Shown piece by piece: positions 35,564-43,844 of a DNA stretch of 64,000 nucleotides; the stretch's first letter is position 1, and each line of letters starts with the position of its first letter. The stretch spans positions 62,001 through 126,000 of the forward strand of contig NZ_JAAAPN010000011.1 of NCBI RefSeq assembly GCF_009909205.1. The letters are read 5' to 3'. Below the pieces are notes generated by a model. The model was not told where the DNA came from and did no database searches. It saw only the letters and a program-made list of their open reading frames with translations. The position numbers and the translations under genes were made by a program. The stretch is from Aquabacterium fontiphilum. GTDB taxonomy: Bacteria > Pseudomonadota > Gammaproteobacteria > Burkholderiales > Burkholderiaceae_C.

Positions 35564-36930
35564 GCGCGCTCCTTACCCGACAGCACCGGCACCACGCCCA
35601 GCGTGTCCAGACCCAGATAACGCTGCACCTCGTCGGCCGACTGCAGCCGGTGGTCGAAGTAAGCGCGCAGGCCTGCCAGCATCAGGCCCAGCATCAGGCC
35701 CGCCACCGGCCCCAGGGCCGCCAGCAGGATCTTCTTTTTCTGTTGCGCCTTCGTGGGGGCCATGGCGGGATGCAACTGCACCCGTGTGGCCGCCTCGTCC
35801 GGCACCGACGCCAGGTACAGCTCGATCTGGTCCATGCGGCGGCGCAACTCACCGTAGCGCTCCTGCGCGAGCAGGCGCGCGCGTTCAAGCTGCTGGATCT
35901 GGGCGTCGATCTGGGCGCCAGCCAACACGCTGCGTTTGAGGCGTCCTTCGAGCTGGCCCAGCTGACGGCGCGCGCTCTGCACGGGTTCGGCCTCGTCGGT
36001 GTAGACCTGACGCAGTTCCTCGACCTTGCTCTGCAGCGCCAGGGCCTGGCCCTTCATCAAGGCGGCGGTCGATTCGCCCCCCACCCGCGCGCTGCCCAGC
36101 ACCGTGTCCATGCGCAGCCCCGAGGCCTCGTCGGCCAGGGCCAGGCGGCTGCCAGCGGCCGCAGGCGAGGGCACATCCAGCCGGCTACCGCGCTGCACCA
36201 TCAGGTTGAGCAGGCGGGCGTCGAGCTCATCGAGCTCCTGCCGTGTTTCGTCGACTTTCTGCTGGATCAAGTCGAACGAGGCCGCCCCCTGGCGCCGATT
36301 GAGTTCCACACCGAACTGCTGGTAGGCCTGCACCAGCGCGTTGAGCGCGCGCGCAGACAGCGCCGGATCGCGCGTCTCCAGCTGCACCTCCAGCAGGTTG
36401 GAAGTGGTGTCGGCCGTCTTCGAGCGCGCGGGGCTCACCTTGAGCGCCTGCAGGAACAGGTCGACCGTGTCCTGCAGCTCGCGCTCGGCCTCCACCGGTT
36501 CGCGCCGCGACCGCAGCCACGATACCGCCGGGCTGTCCATCAGGTAGCTCATCGGCGTGTCCACCAGTTGCGCCTTGCGGATGCCCAGCTGCCGCACCAC
36601 CGCCTCGACGTTGGCGCGCGAGGTCAGCAGCTGCTGCTCGGTTTCCAGCTTGCGGTTGGCCGGATCGGGCATTTGCGCGTCGCGGTAGGCCGCCACACCG
36701 GACAGGAAAGACGGCGAGCCCTGCTGGTCGGTCTTGATCCAGACCTTGGTCTCGGCCACATAGGCGGCCGGTTGCACCCACGCCGCCAGGCCGACGATGG
36801 CCGTGACCACCACAAACGCCAGCAGGATGAGCCCGCCGTGCTTGAAACCCTGGCGCCACAGGTCACGGCCAGTGAAGCCATGGCCGGCTGCGGGCGGCTG
36901 AGCAGGATAAAGCGCTGCCATGCCTTGCAT
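35560..36930 (-). CDS. Wzz-type chain length determinant (EPS transport)
   Basis: 456 residues. First membrane helix near 33-52 (GGLILLAFVVVTAIVGL), Wzz domain to about 150, long coiled-coil middle (about 180-370) with a Gln/Arg-rich helix, and a second membrane helix near 390-415 (ILLAALGPVAGLMLGLML). It sets chain length and bridges Wza and the CpsD-like ATPase. The ATG at 36930 follows AAGGA by 7 nt, a site that overlaps the stop of the Wza-like gene; a second ATG is three codons later. Confidence 0.88.
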   Translation of the reverse strand: MQGMAALYPAQPPAAGHGFTGRDLWRQGFKHGGLILLAFVVVTAIVGLAAWVQPAAYVAETKVWIKTDQQGSPSFLSGVAAYRDAQMPDPANRKLETEQQLLTSRANVEAVVRQLGIRKAQLVDTPMSYLMDSPAVSWLRSRREPVEAERELQDTVDLFLQALKVSPARSKTADTTSNLLEVQLETRDPALSARALNALVQAYQQFGVELNRRQGAASFDLIQQKVDETRQELDELDARLLNLMVQRGSRLDVPSPAAAGSRLALADEASGLRMDTVLGSARVGGESTAALMKGQALALQSKVEELRQVYTDEAEPVQSARRQLGQLEGRLKRSVLAGAQIDAQIQQLERARLLAQERYGELRRRMDQIELYLASVPDEAATRVQLHPAMAPTKAQQKKKILLAALGPVAGLMLGLMLAGLRAYFDHRLQSADEVQRYLGLDTLGVVPVLSGKERA

Positions 36931-36933
36931 CGG

Positions 36934-37971
36934 TCAGTCCTTCACATTCAGGTCATACACAAAGCCGAACGAGCTGTTGCGCAATGGGGGCAGGATCTTG
37001 AACAGGTACTGATCCAGGCGCTGACCCAGCTCGGCGATGCGGCTGGGCGGCAGCAGCACGATGTCAAACGGCTGCAGCACCACATCGCGGTCGGGCGCAG
37101 ACAGGTAGCGCGACGACAGCTGCGGGCGAATGACCTCGGCCTGGCCGCCGGCACCACGGCGCACCACGACCAGCTGGCTGACATCGGCGGTGGGCAAGTG
37201 GCCGCCCGCCTGCGCCAGCGCCTGCATCAGCGTCATGCCGGGCAGATGCGGCAACATGCCCGGGCGCGCGGCCTCGCCGGTCACGAACACCTGCGGCGAC
37301 TGGAAGGCGCGCACCATCACCACCGGCTCCAGCCGCGACAGGCCGGCCCGGCCGGGGCCTGCGTCGGTCTGCACCATCTGCGAACTGGCGCTGCGCAGGA
37401 TGACGCTGAGCTCAGGCACACGCAGGTGCTGCGCATACCGCTTGCGCAGCTCGTCGCGCAGCGCTTCAGGGCTCAGGCCCTCGGCCTGCACGGTGCCAAT
37501 CAGTTGCAGCTGGATCTTGCCGTCTGGCCGCACACGCAGCTGCTCGTTGAAGGCCGGCTGATACGGGAACTTGATGTCGATCTCGTCGTTGGCCTGCAGC
37601 AAATACTCGCGGCGCTGCTGGCCGCCCGCAGCCCGCGCATACCGCTCACGCACCTCGGCCTGCACGTCCTCCGGGCTGCGCCCCTGCACGTGCACCGTGC
37701 CAATGACCTGCAGGGCCACTTTGCCATCCGGCCGCACGCGCACGATCTGGTCGTACAAGGGGGCGTCGGGCACCTTGAGCTCCAGCTCGTCACCGGGCAT
37801 CAGCGCAAAGGCCACGGGCGCACTCGCCGCCGGCGCCACCGGCAGGCTGGCCAACTCGGGCCCGGCGGGCGTGCCAGCGCAGCCGACCAACACCAGCGAC
37901 ACCCAGGCAGCCATCGCGCGCATCCACCATGCACTCGCCCACGTCCACCCACTCGTTCGACCTGCCTTCAT
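36934..37971 (-). CDS. Wza-like polysaccharide export lipoprotein
   Basis: 345 residues. Lipobox LVGC after a Trp-rich signal peptide. It contains two Poly_export units (VAFALMPGDELELKVPD and EYLLQANDEIDIKFPY), each followed by the repeated block VRVRPDGKV/I-ALQVIGTVHVQG, and a SLBB part (VFVTGEAARPGML). It would form the outer-membrane export channel. The ATG at 37971 yields a proper signal peptide after a purine-rich site; another at 37989 overlaps the upstream stop but lacks a site. Confidence 0.9.
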   Translation of the reverse strand: MKAGRTSGWTWASAWWMRAMAAWVSLVLVGCAGTPAGPELASLPVAPAASAPVAFALMPGDELELKVPDAPLYDQIVRVRPDGKVALQVIGTVHVQGRSPEDVQAEVRERYARAAGGQQRREYLLQANDEIDIKFPYQPAFNEQLRVRPDGKIQLQLIGTVQAEGLSPEALRDELRKRYAQHLRVPELSVILRSASSQMVQTDAGPGRAGLSRLEPVVMVRAFQSPQVFVTGEAARPGMLPHLPGMTLMQALAQAGGHLPTADVSQLVVVRRGAGGQAEVIRPQLSSRYLSAPDRDVVLQPFDIVLLPPSRIAELGQRLDQYLFKILPPLRNSSFGFVYDLNVKD

Positions 37972-37985
37972 GCCTTCCCTGCTCC

Positions 37986-39167
37986 TCATGACACGGTGTG
38001 CCGACGCCAGTCTGGATGGCCCACCCGCTCGCCGGCCGGGGCACGCTCGCGGCGCGCCATGGCCTGCAGCGTGTCCGTGTAGCTGCCCAGCACCTGCTGC
38101 CAGTCGAATACCTCGCGCACGCGCGCCTGGTTGGCCCGCCCCATCGCAGCCCAGTCGATCTGGGCCATCTGATCGAACAGACGCTCGCAACCTGCGCGGT
38201 CGCGGAAATACACCGCCCCGGCCCCGGCCACCCACCGGTTGAAGGGATTATCGTGGGCCAGCACGGCATTGCCCGCGCCCATGGCCTCAAGCAGCGACGG
38301 ATTGGTGCCACCCACGCGGTGACCATGCACATACAGGCGGCAGTGTCGGCGCAGCGCCTGCACCACTGCGGCGTCATAGATGGCCCCGACAAAGCGCACA
38401 TCCGGGCTGGCCGCCTGCAGCACCGCGCGGTGAAAGGGCGAGGCGTCTGGCGCGTAATGCCCCAGCACCACCAGCGGGTGCGGGCGCGGCCGGGCCGAGT
38501 AGGCCCGCACCACTTCCAGCACCGAGTTCTCCGGCTCGGGCCGAGCGATCAGCGTGAGGTACTCCCCCGGCGCCAGGCCCAGCCGTTCCAGATGACGCAC
38601 ATCGGCCCGCTCGATCAGCTCGCCCCCATACGGAATGGTCGCGATCTTGCGGGGCGACACGCGTGTGGCCAGGTGGCGGGCGATGTGGGGGTGATCGGCC
38701 ACCAGATGGTGGCCCAGCCAGCAGCCCATGCGCTCGTTCAGATACAGCCAGGCCTTGGCAGCGGGGCCCCACTTGGCGCGGCTCCACTCAATGCCGTCCA
38801 TGTTGATCAGCGTCGGGATCCCGGCCAGGCGCAGGCGCGCCGTGAAGGCCGCCGTGTTGTAGCCCAGCACCAGCGCCACATCCGGGCGATCGCGCACGGT
38901 TTCGGTGATCGCATGCCAGTCAAAGCGCATGCTGGCCACGGGGGTGTCGTCCCCTACGCGGATGTGCACGCGCTGCACGCCCTGCCAGTGGCTGCGTCGC
39001 CGCGGGCCCTGACCGCCCTCCTGGCAGTACACGGTGACGCGCCAGCCCTGCTCGACCAGGTGGGGAGCCAGGCGCTCGGCAAAGCTCTCGAAGCCGCCGT
39101 GGGCGGCAGGCAGCCCGCGGATGCCGAGGATGGCCACGTGCGGGGTGCGGCGGTGTGCGGCGCTCAT
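37986..39167 (-). CDS. DUF1972-type glycosyltransferase (rhamnosyltransferase-like)
   Basis: 393 residues with a GT-B fold. The N terminus HVAILGIRGLPAAHGGFESFAERLA is the DUF1972 signature found in rhamnosyltransferases such as Cps2T. The donor domain has TLIARPEPENSVLEVVRAYS and GTNPSLLEAMGAGNAV. These enzymes often add the second sugar of a repeat unit. Overlaps the hydrolase gene by 4 bp. No initiating sugar-phosphate transferase is seen in the window, so the first sugar must be added by an enzyme encoded elsewhere. Confidence 0.88.
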   Translation of the reverse strand: MSAAHRRTPHVAILGIRGLPAAHGGFESFAERLAPHLVEQGWRVTVYCQEGGQGPRRRSHWQGVQRVHIRVGDDTPVASMRFDWHAITETVRDRPDVALVLGYNTAAFTARLRLAGIPTLINMDGIEWSRAKWGPAAKAWLYLNERMGCWLGHHLVADHPHIARHLATRVSPRKIATIPYGGELIERADVRHLERLGLAPGEYLTLIARPEPENSVLEVVRAYSARPRPHPLVVLGHYAPDASPFHRAVLQAASPDVRFVGAIYDAAVVQALRRHCRLYVHGHRVGGTNPSLLEAMGAGNAVLAHDNPFNRWVAGAGAVYFRDRAGCERLFDQMAQIDWAAMGRANQARVREVFDWQQVLGSYTDTLQAMARRERAPAGERVGHPDWRRHTVS

Positions 39168-41029
39168 GCGGCCTCCCGGGTGCTGGCTCCTGAAGCCGCG
39201 GACACGCGACCGCCGGCAGGACTGTGGACATCCAATGCCAGCGCGGCATCCACCGCATCGAACAGGCGCTGCTGCATGGCCTGCTGCGTGAAGGTGTGGT
39301 CCGTCTCGGGCAGCACGGTCACCCCGACGTGGCCGCGGGTCTGCGCCTGGCGCAGGGCACGGCCGCCTTGCTCGCGCAGCATCACCAGACCTGGCTCGCC
39401 GGCCGAGAACACCCAGTGCACACGGGTGCCACGCGCTGCAAGCTGTCGCAGCACCGTGGGCAGGTCGTTCGTCAACGGCCAGCCCGTCGCGCGCAGCAGC
39501 GACCGCCCCAGGGCGACCGCGCGCTGCCAGCCGCGGCGCGCCACCGCACCCAGGATCAACCCCACGCGTACTTCACCGCGCATCAGCTTGCGCCACCGCG
39601 CCGGGTCGCGCAGCGCACGGCCTGCACCGGCCGCCACCGCGACGGCCACGGCGTCACGGGCTTCGCCGAGCAAAGGCATCTTGTCCTGCCAGAAGTACAC
39701 CATCTGGTTGATCGGCGTGACGGACTGAAAGGGCACGTCTTCCACCGCCGCCGTGAATGCATGAAACGCGCCAGAGCACAGCCCGACAAGATGCAGTGTC
39801 GGGATGCCATGTTGCTGGCGCAGCCACACGCAGATGGCGCGCAGGTCTTCCACCGCGTAGGCGTTGTGCACATGGTTGGCGTGGCCACGCCGGTGTGGCG
39901 GGCTGTTGCCCAGGCCGGAAAGATCAACACGCAGCGCCGCGCAGCCCCGCCGCGCCCAATGCCGCGCCCAGCCCACGTACATGCGGTTGCTGCCCACGCG
40001 GTGTTCGGCGCCCGTGTTGATCATGACCACGGCACGATCGGGCATGCCTTGTGTAGGCAAGGTCAGCACGCCGCGCAGCGCGATGCCGCCGGCCGGCACG
40101 GCCACGGCGTGTTCCACCACGTCGCCACCCGACAGCCGCACAGCTCCCCGCAGCATCTCACCCGCGGGTGTGGCCTTCGGCGCGACCGGCAGGCGGCCCA
40201 CCCAGGCACACACGGCTGCCACCGCCTGCGCGGGCACCTGCGCAAAGTGGGGCACCTGCATCAGCGCGTCATAACCCTCAAAGGGCTGGATCGACCAGGC
40301 CTCGCTGTTGTGGCCGTCGAACCAGGGCAAGGACTGCACGGCGTCTGTCTGGTCCGGACGCGCCAGCACCAGACCATGCGGGGCCGGGCGGGCGAGATCC
40401 GGCAAGGCCAGTGCCGACAGCGCGGCCACGTCGTTGGCGCTCAGCCGGAAGCCACCTGCCTCGATGGCGCCCGCCGGCGCGCCCGCAGCGCCCAGCCCGG
40501 TGCGGGCTTGTGTTGCCAGCCCCAGTGCCTTGCATTCGCGCACCATCTGGCGCCCGCGCAGCACGGGGGCCATGGCCACCCATCCGAGCACGTCCGACCG
40601 GCCCTGCGCAGCCTGGGCCGCCATCAGCGCCCCCAGCCTCAACCCCACGAGCACGATGGCCGCGCCGCCCAACACCATCTGCAGGTGGTCCATGGCCGAC
40701 ACGATGGCCGCTGGCCAGGCGGCCATGGCGGCACCACCGTCGTGCCCAGGTGGATCGGCCGAGTCGCCCGTCCCCGGGGGATCAAAGCGCAGACACACGT
40801 GCCCGGCTTCAGCCAGCGCATCAGCCAGCTCACGGAACAGGCGATGGCTGGACATGGCCTCATACCCGAAGGGTGGGCACAAGACCACCGCGCGGCCCGA
40901 CCACGCCTCGACCGCCGGGCGGTGCAGGTGCGCGAACAGTGGCGTGTCAGCCGGCCCGAAGTAGCCGGCGCTCACACACACGGGCCCGCCAGGTCGTTCC
41001 ACACCAGCGCGTTTGGCACCGGCGCTCAT
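39164..41029 (-). CDS. Double alpha/beta hydrolase with Arg and Cys at the nucleophile sites
   Basis: 621 residues formed by two alpha/beta hydrolase domains (about 15-285 and 300-600). The first has GLRLG (129-133), with Arg131 where the Ser should be, and is probably non-catalytic or structural. The second has GLCSG (416-420) with Cys418 as likely nucleophile, and His578 in ETDHTF. The two halves recall the exosortase-associated hydrolase pair, here fused. Cys-type hydrolase folds such as CmaE and SyrC shuttle aminoacyl groups between carrier proteins, which fits the aminoacyl-carrier ligase encoded just upstream (overlap of 4 bp). Transfer to the polysaccharide is inference. Confidence 0.75.
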   Translation of the reverse strand: MSAGAKRAGVERPGGPVCVSAGYFGPADTPLFAHLHRPAVEAWSGRAVVLCPPFGYEAMSSHRLFRELADALAEAGHVCLRFDPPGTGDSADPPGHDGGAAMAAWPAAIVSAMDHLQMVLGGAAIVLVGLRLGALMAAQAAQGRSDVLGWVAMAPVLRGRQMVRECKALGLATQARTGLGAAGAPAGAIEAGGFRLSANDVAALSALALPDLARPAPHGLVLARPDQTDAVQSLPWFDGHNSEAWSIQPFEGYDALMQVPHFAQVPAQAVAAVCAWVGRLPVAPKATPAGEMLRGAVRLSGGDVVEHAVAVPAGGIALRGVLTLPTQGMPDRAVVMINTGAEHRVGSNRMYVGWARHWARRGCAALRVDLSGLGNSPPHRRGHANHVHNAYAVEDLRAICVWLRQQHGIPTLHLVGLCSGAFHAFTAAVEDVPFQSVTPINQMVYFWQDKMPLLGEARDAVAVAVAAGAGRALRDPARWRKLMRGEVRVGLILGAVARRGWQRAVALGRSLLRATGWPLTNDLPTVLRQLAARGTRVHWVFSAGEPGLVMLREQGGRALRQAQTRGHVGVTVLPETDHTFTQQAMQQRLFDAVDAALALDVHSPAGGRVSAASGASTREAA

Positions 41030-41946
41030 GCCGGCGCCCCCGGCCACAGAAGGGCCTGAAGGTCGGCCGGCCAACCCGAGGGGACGAAGCCGTGGTGACG
41101 GAACAGCGCCATCGCCAGGCGCTCCATGCCGAAGCCCACGCACGCCGAGTGCGCCACCCGCCCGTCTGGCAGCCGGATGTCAAAGGCCTGGCCAAACTTG
41201 TCCTGGTGGTAGTTAAAGGAGCACAGAGCGGTGGGCTGGTCGGTAGACCACACCGGCACCACCAGCTCGAACTTCAACTTTTGATCGCGCTGGGACGCCG
41301 CCATGACCTTGCCGCCGCGCCCGAAAAACGGGTCGGACGCCACCTCTTCGGTGACCGGCAGCCCCAGCTGGCGCAGCATCTGATGACCGCGCGCCAGCCA
41401 CATCTCCCGCCAGGCGAGGATGGCATCGGGGTCGCCCAGCTTGACATACTCGCGCATGCGAAACGACATCAGCCGCGTGGGCTCGGGCGAAGGCTCGTGG
41501 CGAAACACCCAGTTGTAGATGGTCACCAGTCGCCCGCTGTCGGGCAGCGTGCCGGTGAACATGGGATAGACGCCATAACAGGCCGATGGGCTGAGCACCA
41601 CCTCGGTCTGCTCCAGGTGAGGCGCCCACGGCTCGCCGGCGGCGGCCGCTTCGGCAAACCGCAAAGCCGCCAGCCCATTGCCCATGAAGCTGTGGACCGA
41701 GCCACACAGGTGCGGGAAACCATCCAGGTAGCGCACCTTCTGCAGCACGGCCCGGCTCATCACCGGCGGGTGGTTCACCACCACCGCACCGTCGCCCCGC
41801 GCGCTGCGGGTGATGAAGGTGGTCAGCGCGTCCATCACCTGCTCGAAGCGCTCGCCCCGACCAAAGACACCGGGCACCCCCGTGGGCACGATCAGCCCAT
41901 GGCCCACCAGCCCCTCGTGCAGGGCCTGCATCGCATCACCGGCCAT
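41026..41946 (-). CDS. Amino acid:[carrier protein] ligase (stand-alone SerRS homolog)
   Basis: 306 residues, about the length of the Bradyrhizobium enzymes. It is a class II synthetase core without the tRNA-binding arm. Motif 2 region SFRMREYVKLG, motif 3 VGFGMERLAMALF, and the expected zinc ligands Cys123 (SACYGVYP), Glu166 (MREYV) and Cys269 (HSACVGFG). Family members activate Gly or Ala with ATP and load it on the phosphopantetheine of a dedicated carrier protein instead of tRNA. A carrier and a phosphopantetheinyl transferase are encoded divergently 2 kb away. The ATG at 41946 follows AAGGAG by 8 nt, 2 bp after the dehydrogenase stop. Confidence 0.9.
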   Translation of the reverse strand: MAGDAMQALHEGLVGHGLIVPTGVPGVFGRGERFEQVMDALTTFITRSARGDGAVVVNHPPVMSRAVLQKVRYLDGFPHLCGSVHSFMGNGLAALRFAEAAAAGEPWAPHLEQTEVVLSPSACYGVYPMFTGTLPDSGRLVTIYNWVFRHEPSPEPTRLMSFRMREYVKLGDPDAILAWREMWLARGHQMLRQLGLPVTEEVASDPFFGRGGKVMAASQRDQKLKFELVVPVWSTDQPTALCSFNYHQDKFGQAFDIRLPDGRVAHSACVGFGMERLAMALFRHHGFVPSGWPADLQALLWPGAPA

Positions 41947-41948
41947 GC

Positions 41949-43136
41949 TCACAGCTCCTTGAGGACAGCCAGCATGTCGGCGTTCTTGCCGAGAATGCGC
42001 TCGTTGGCAATCATCATCGACGCCGACAACACATCGCGGTAATGCCGACCGAGGCTGTAAGGCGAGCGGTTCTTGTAGCCGGCAATGCCGACGATCTGAA
42101 CCGCATCGTGGACGATGGCCTGGGCCTGGGTCGAGGCGCCGATCTTGAGGTTGTTGAACCGCAGCGCCCAACGCATGCCATGCAGCGCCTGCCGGCCCTC
42201 GGGCTGCGCTTCCAGCGCATCGACCTCGTCGGCCACGCTGCGCCAGTGCGCGGCCAGCGCCTCTTGCGTCACCAGCACCTCGGCCAGACGGCGCGCGCTG
42301 GGCAGCTGCACGCCCGGCTGTTTGCGAGCGGCAGCGCGCACGAATGTGGCGGCGCGCGACACGGCGCCACGTGCAATGCCCCACCACAACGCGGCCCACA
42401 GCACATGCGAATACGGCACCATGGACTCGGCCGCGATGTCGGCAAACGGCACCGGCAACACCTGCTCGGCGGCGCCCTGAGAACGCAGCACGAAGCCGGG
42501 GCTGCAGGTGCCGCGCATGCCCAGCGTGTCCCAGTCGCCCTCCTGTTCCAGTTGCGCATCGCTGCGGCGCACCACCACCAAGGCCTGATCGTTGGCCGCG
42601 GCGTCGGGATGGCGCCGACAGGTCACGAGAATGGCGTCGGCATGCGCGCAATACGAACCCGTGGTCGCGTGCTTGTCGAGCGCGAAACGCTCACCCGCGA
42701 TCGTGACGGCGCAGATGCTGCTGCGCGTATCGCCGAACGTGCCCTCTTCAGAGGTCATCGACGCCAGCAGCCACTCGTTGGCGGCCACCTCTTGCAGGAA
42801 GCGGCCCGCGAAAACCGACCCTTGCGCATGGCGCACCAGACAGGCCAGCTGGTTGAAGTGCATGGCCAGCACCATGCCACTGGCACCGCAGGCTGCCCCC
42901 AGTTCGGCGCACAACTCGGCCTGCTGCCGCAGGTTCAGGCCAGCGCCGCCCCACTCGACCGGCACGCCGGCAGACAGCACGCGTGCCGCACGCAAGGCCG
43001 CAAACGTCTCTTGGGGAAATCGGGCTTCGGTGTCCACCGCATCAGCGGTGGCTGCAGCCACCGTGCGGGCAATCTCGCGCACGGTCTGTGCCAATGGCTC
43101 GCATGCGTCGTGCATGATCGGAGGGTTCGCAGTCAT
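41949..43136 (-). CDS. Acyl-CoA dehydrogenase-family flavoprotein, head of EPS operon
   Basis: 395 residues. N-terminal helical domain, middle beta domain (SMTSEEGTFGDTRSSI, near the flavin), and C-terminal helices ending with YKNRSPYSLGRHYRDVLSASMMIANERIL. Relatives act on acyl-CoA, but carrier-bound substrates are known (prolyl-carrier dehydrogenases). Placed directly before the aminoacyl carrier ligase (2 bp), it may oxidise the loaded aminoacyl thioester. It is the first gene of the 15-gene operon. The start at 43136 has no strong ribosome binding site; an ATG at 43115 is an alternative. Confidence 0.85.
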   Translation of the reverse strand: MTANPPIMHDACEPLAQTVREIARTVAAATADAVDTEARFPQETFAALRAARVLSAGVPVEWGGAGLNLRQQAELCAELGAACGASGMVLAMHFNQLACLVRHAQGSVFAGRFLQEVAANEWLLASMTSEEGTFGDTRSSICAVTIAGERFALDKHATTGSYCAHADAILVTCRRHPDAAANDQALVVVRRSDAQLEQEGDWDTLGMRGTCSPGFVLRSQGAAEQVLPVPFADIAAESMVPYSHVLWAALWWGIARGAVSRAATFVRAAARKQPGVQLPSARRLAEVLVTQEALAAHWRSVADEVDALEAQPEGRQALHGMRWALRFNNLKIGASTQAQAIVHDAVQIVGIAGYKNRSPYSLGRHYRDVLSASMMIANERILGKNADMLAVLKEL

Positions 43137-43364
43137 CGTGTGGTCAGCATGTGCCCCGAGCCAAGCAGCACACGCGCATCAAAAGAGCAGTTGGGGGAAG
43201 GATCGCAGCCAAGGGATACGACCAATTGACTATAGCTTTCACCGCTTGCGCAGTGGTGACACATCAGCCATTTGGCCCCCCGCGTTTGGGCTACGCAAAT
43301 GCGGGGGATCAACCCGCCACGGACATCCCAGTCCGCTTGCGCCTCTGCAACTCATATGCAATTC
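43137..43364. promoter_or_regulatory. Divergent promoter region of the EPS operon and acpS-acp
   Basis: A 228-bp spacer. A 12-bp inverted repeat (43277-43288 with 43296-43307, one G-T pair, 7-nt loop) stands between two copies of the 10-mer CCGCTTGCGC (43242-43251 and 43333-43342). A -10 TATAGT on the minus strand (at about 43230-43235) could serve the EPS operon, with no good -35, suggesting an activator. No sigma-54 signature was found. Confidence 0.45.
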
Positions 43365-43844
43365 ATGCCGCCTGACACCCATCGACCATCGCTCAACGCA
43401 CCGCATGTCACGCCACCAACAGGATGGCGTGTGGGCGTCGACCTCGCCAACGTGGCGACCGTGCGCGAGGCTTTGGCACAGTTCGATCGGCGCTACGTCG
43501 ATCGCATCTACACCGCGCAGGAGCAGCGCGATGCGGCTGCGCGGCCGCCCCCCCACGACGCTGACGCACTGGCCGCCCGCTGGGCCGCCAAGGAAGCGGC
43601 CCTCAAGGCCCTCGATCTGTGTGACAGCGGTGTGAACCTACGCGACATCGAGGTGCATCGCGCGCCCGACGGCGCGCCCACCTTGCTGTTGCACGGCCGC
43701 GCCGCGGAGACCGCCAGGATGCGGGGGTGGCAGCCCGCGTCGCTCAGCCTCAGTCATGATGCGGGTTTCGCCATTGCCGTGGTGCTGGCCCGCCCATGGC
43801 CGACATCCGAACCGACCGACTCATTCCATGCCACAAGCAAGTGA
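43365..43844 (+). CDS. AcpS-type 4'-phosphopantetheinyl transferase
   Basis: 159 residues. Transfers phosphopantetheine from CoA to a carrier-protein serine. AcpS signatures: GVDLANV with metal-binding Asp26 and RWAAKEAALKAL with Glu77. It is longer than housekeeping AcpS and lies next to its likely substrate carrier, overlapping that gene by 17 bp. It is probably a pathway-specific enzyme, with a house AcpS encoded elsewhere. ATG at 43356 is an alternative start; neither has a clear ribosome binding site. Confidence 0.88.
   Translation: MPPDTHRPSLNAPHVTPPTGWRVGVDLANVATVREALAQFDRRYVDRIYTAQEQRDAAARPPPHDADALAARWAAKEAALKALDLCDSGVNLRDIEVHRAPDGAPTLLLHGRAAETARMRGWQPASLSLSHDAGFAIAVVLARPWPTSEPTDSFHATSK

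Noticed and set aside
35554-38082. Plus-strand open frame of 842 codons opposite Wzz and Wza
   Set aside because: No domain resemblance and biased His/Gln/Arg composition. It is the antisense of two well-recognised export proteins.
43200-43260. TTGACT at 43224-43229 (plus strand) as the -35 of acpS
   Set aside because: No acceptable -10 is found at 16-18 bp. The nearby TATAGC/TATAGT lies too close and fits the other strand better.
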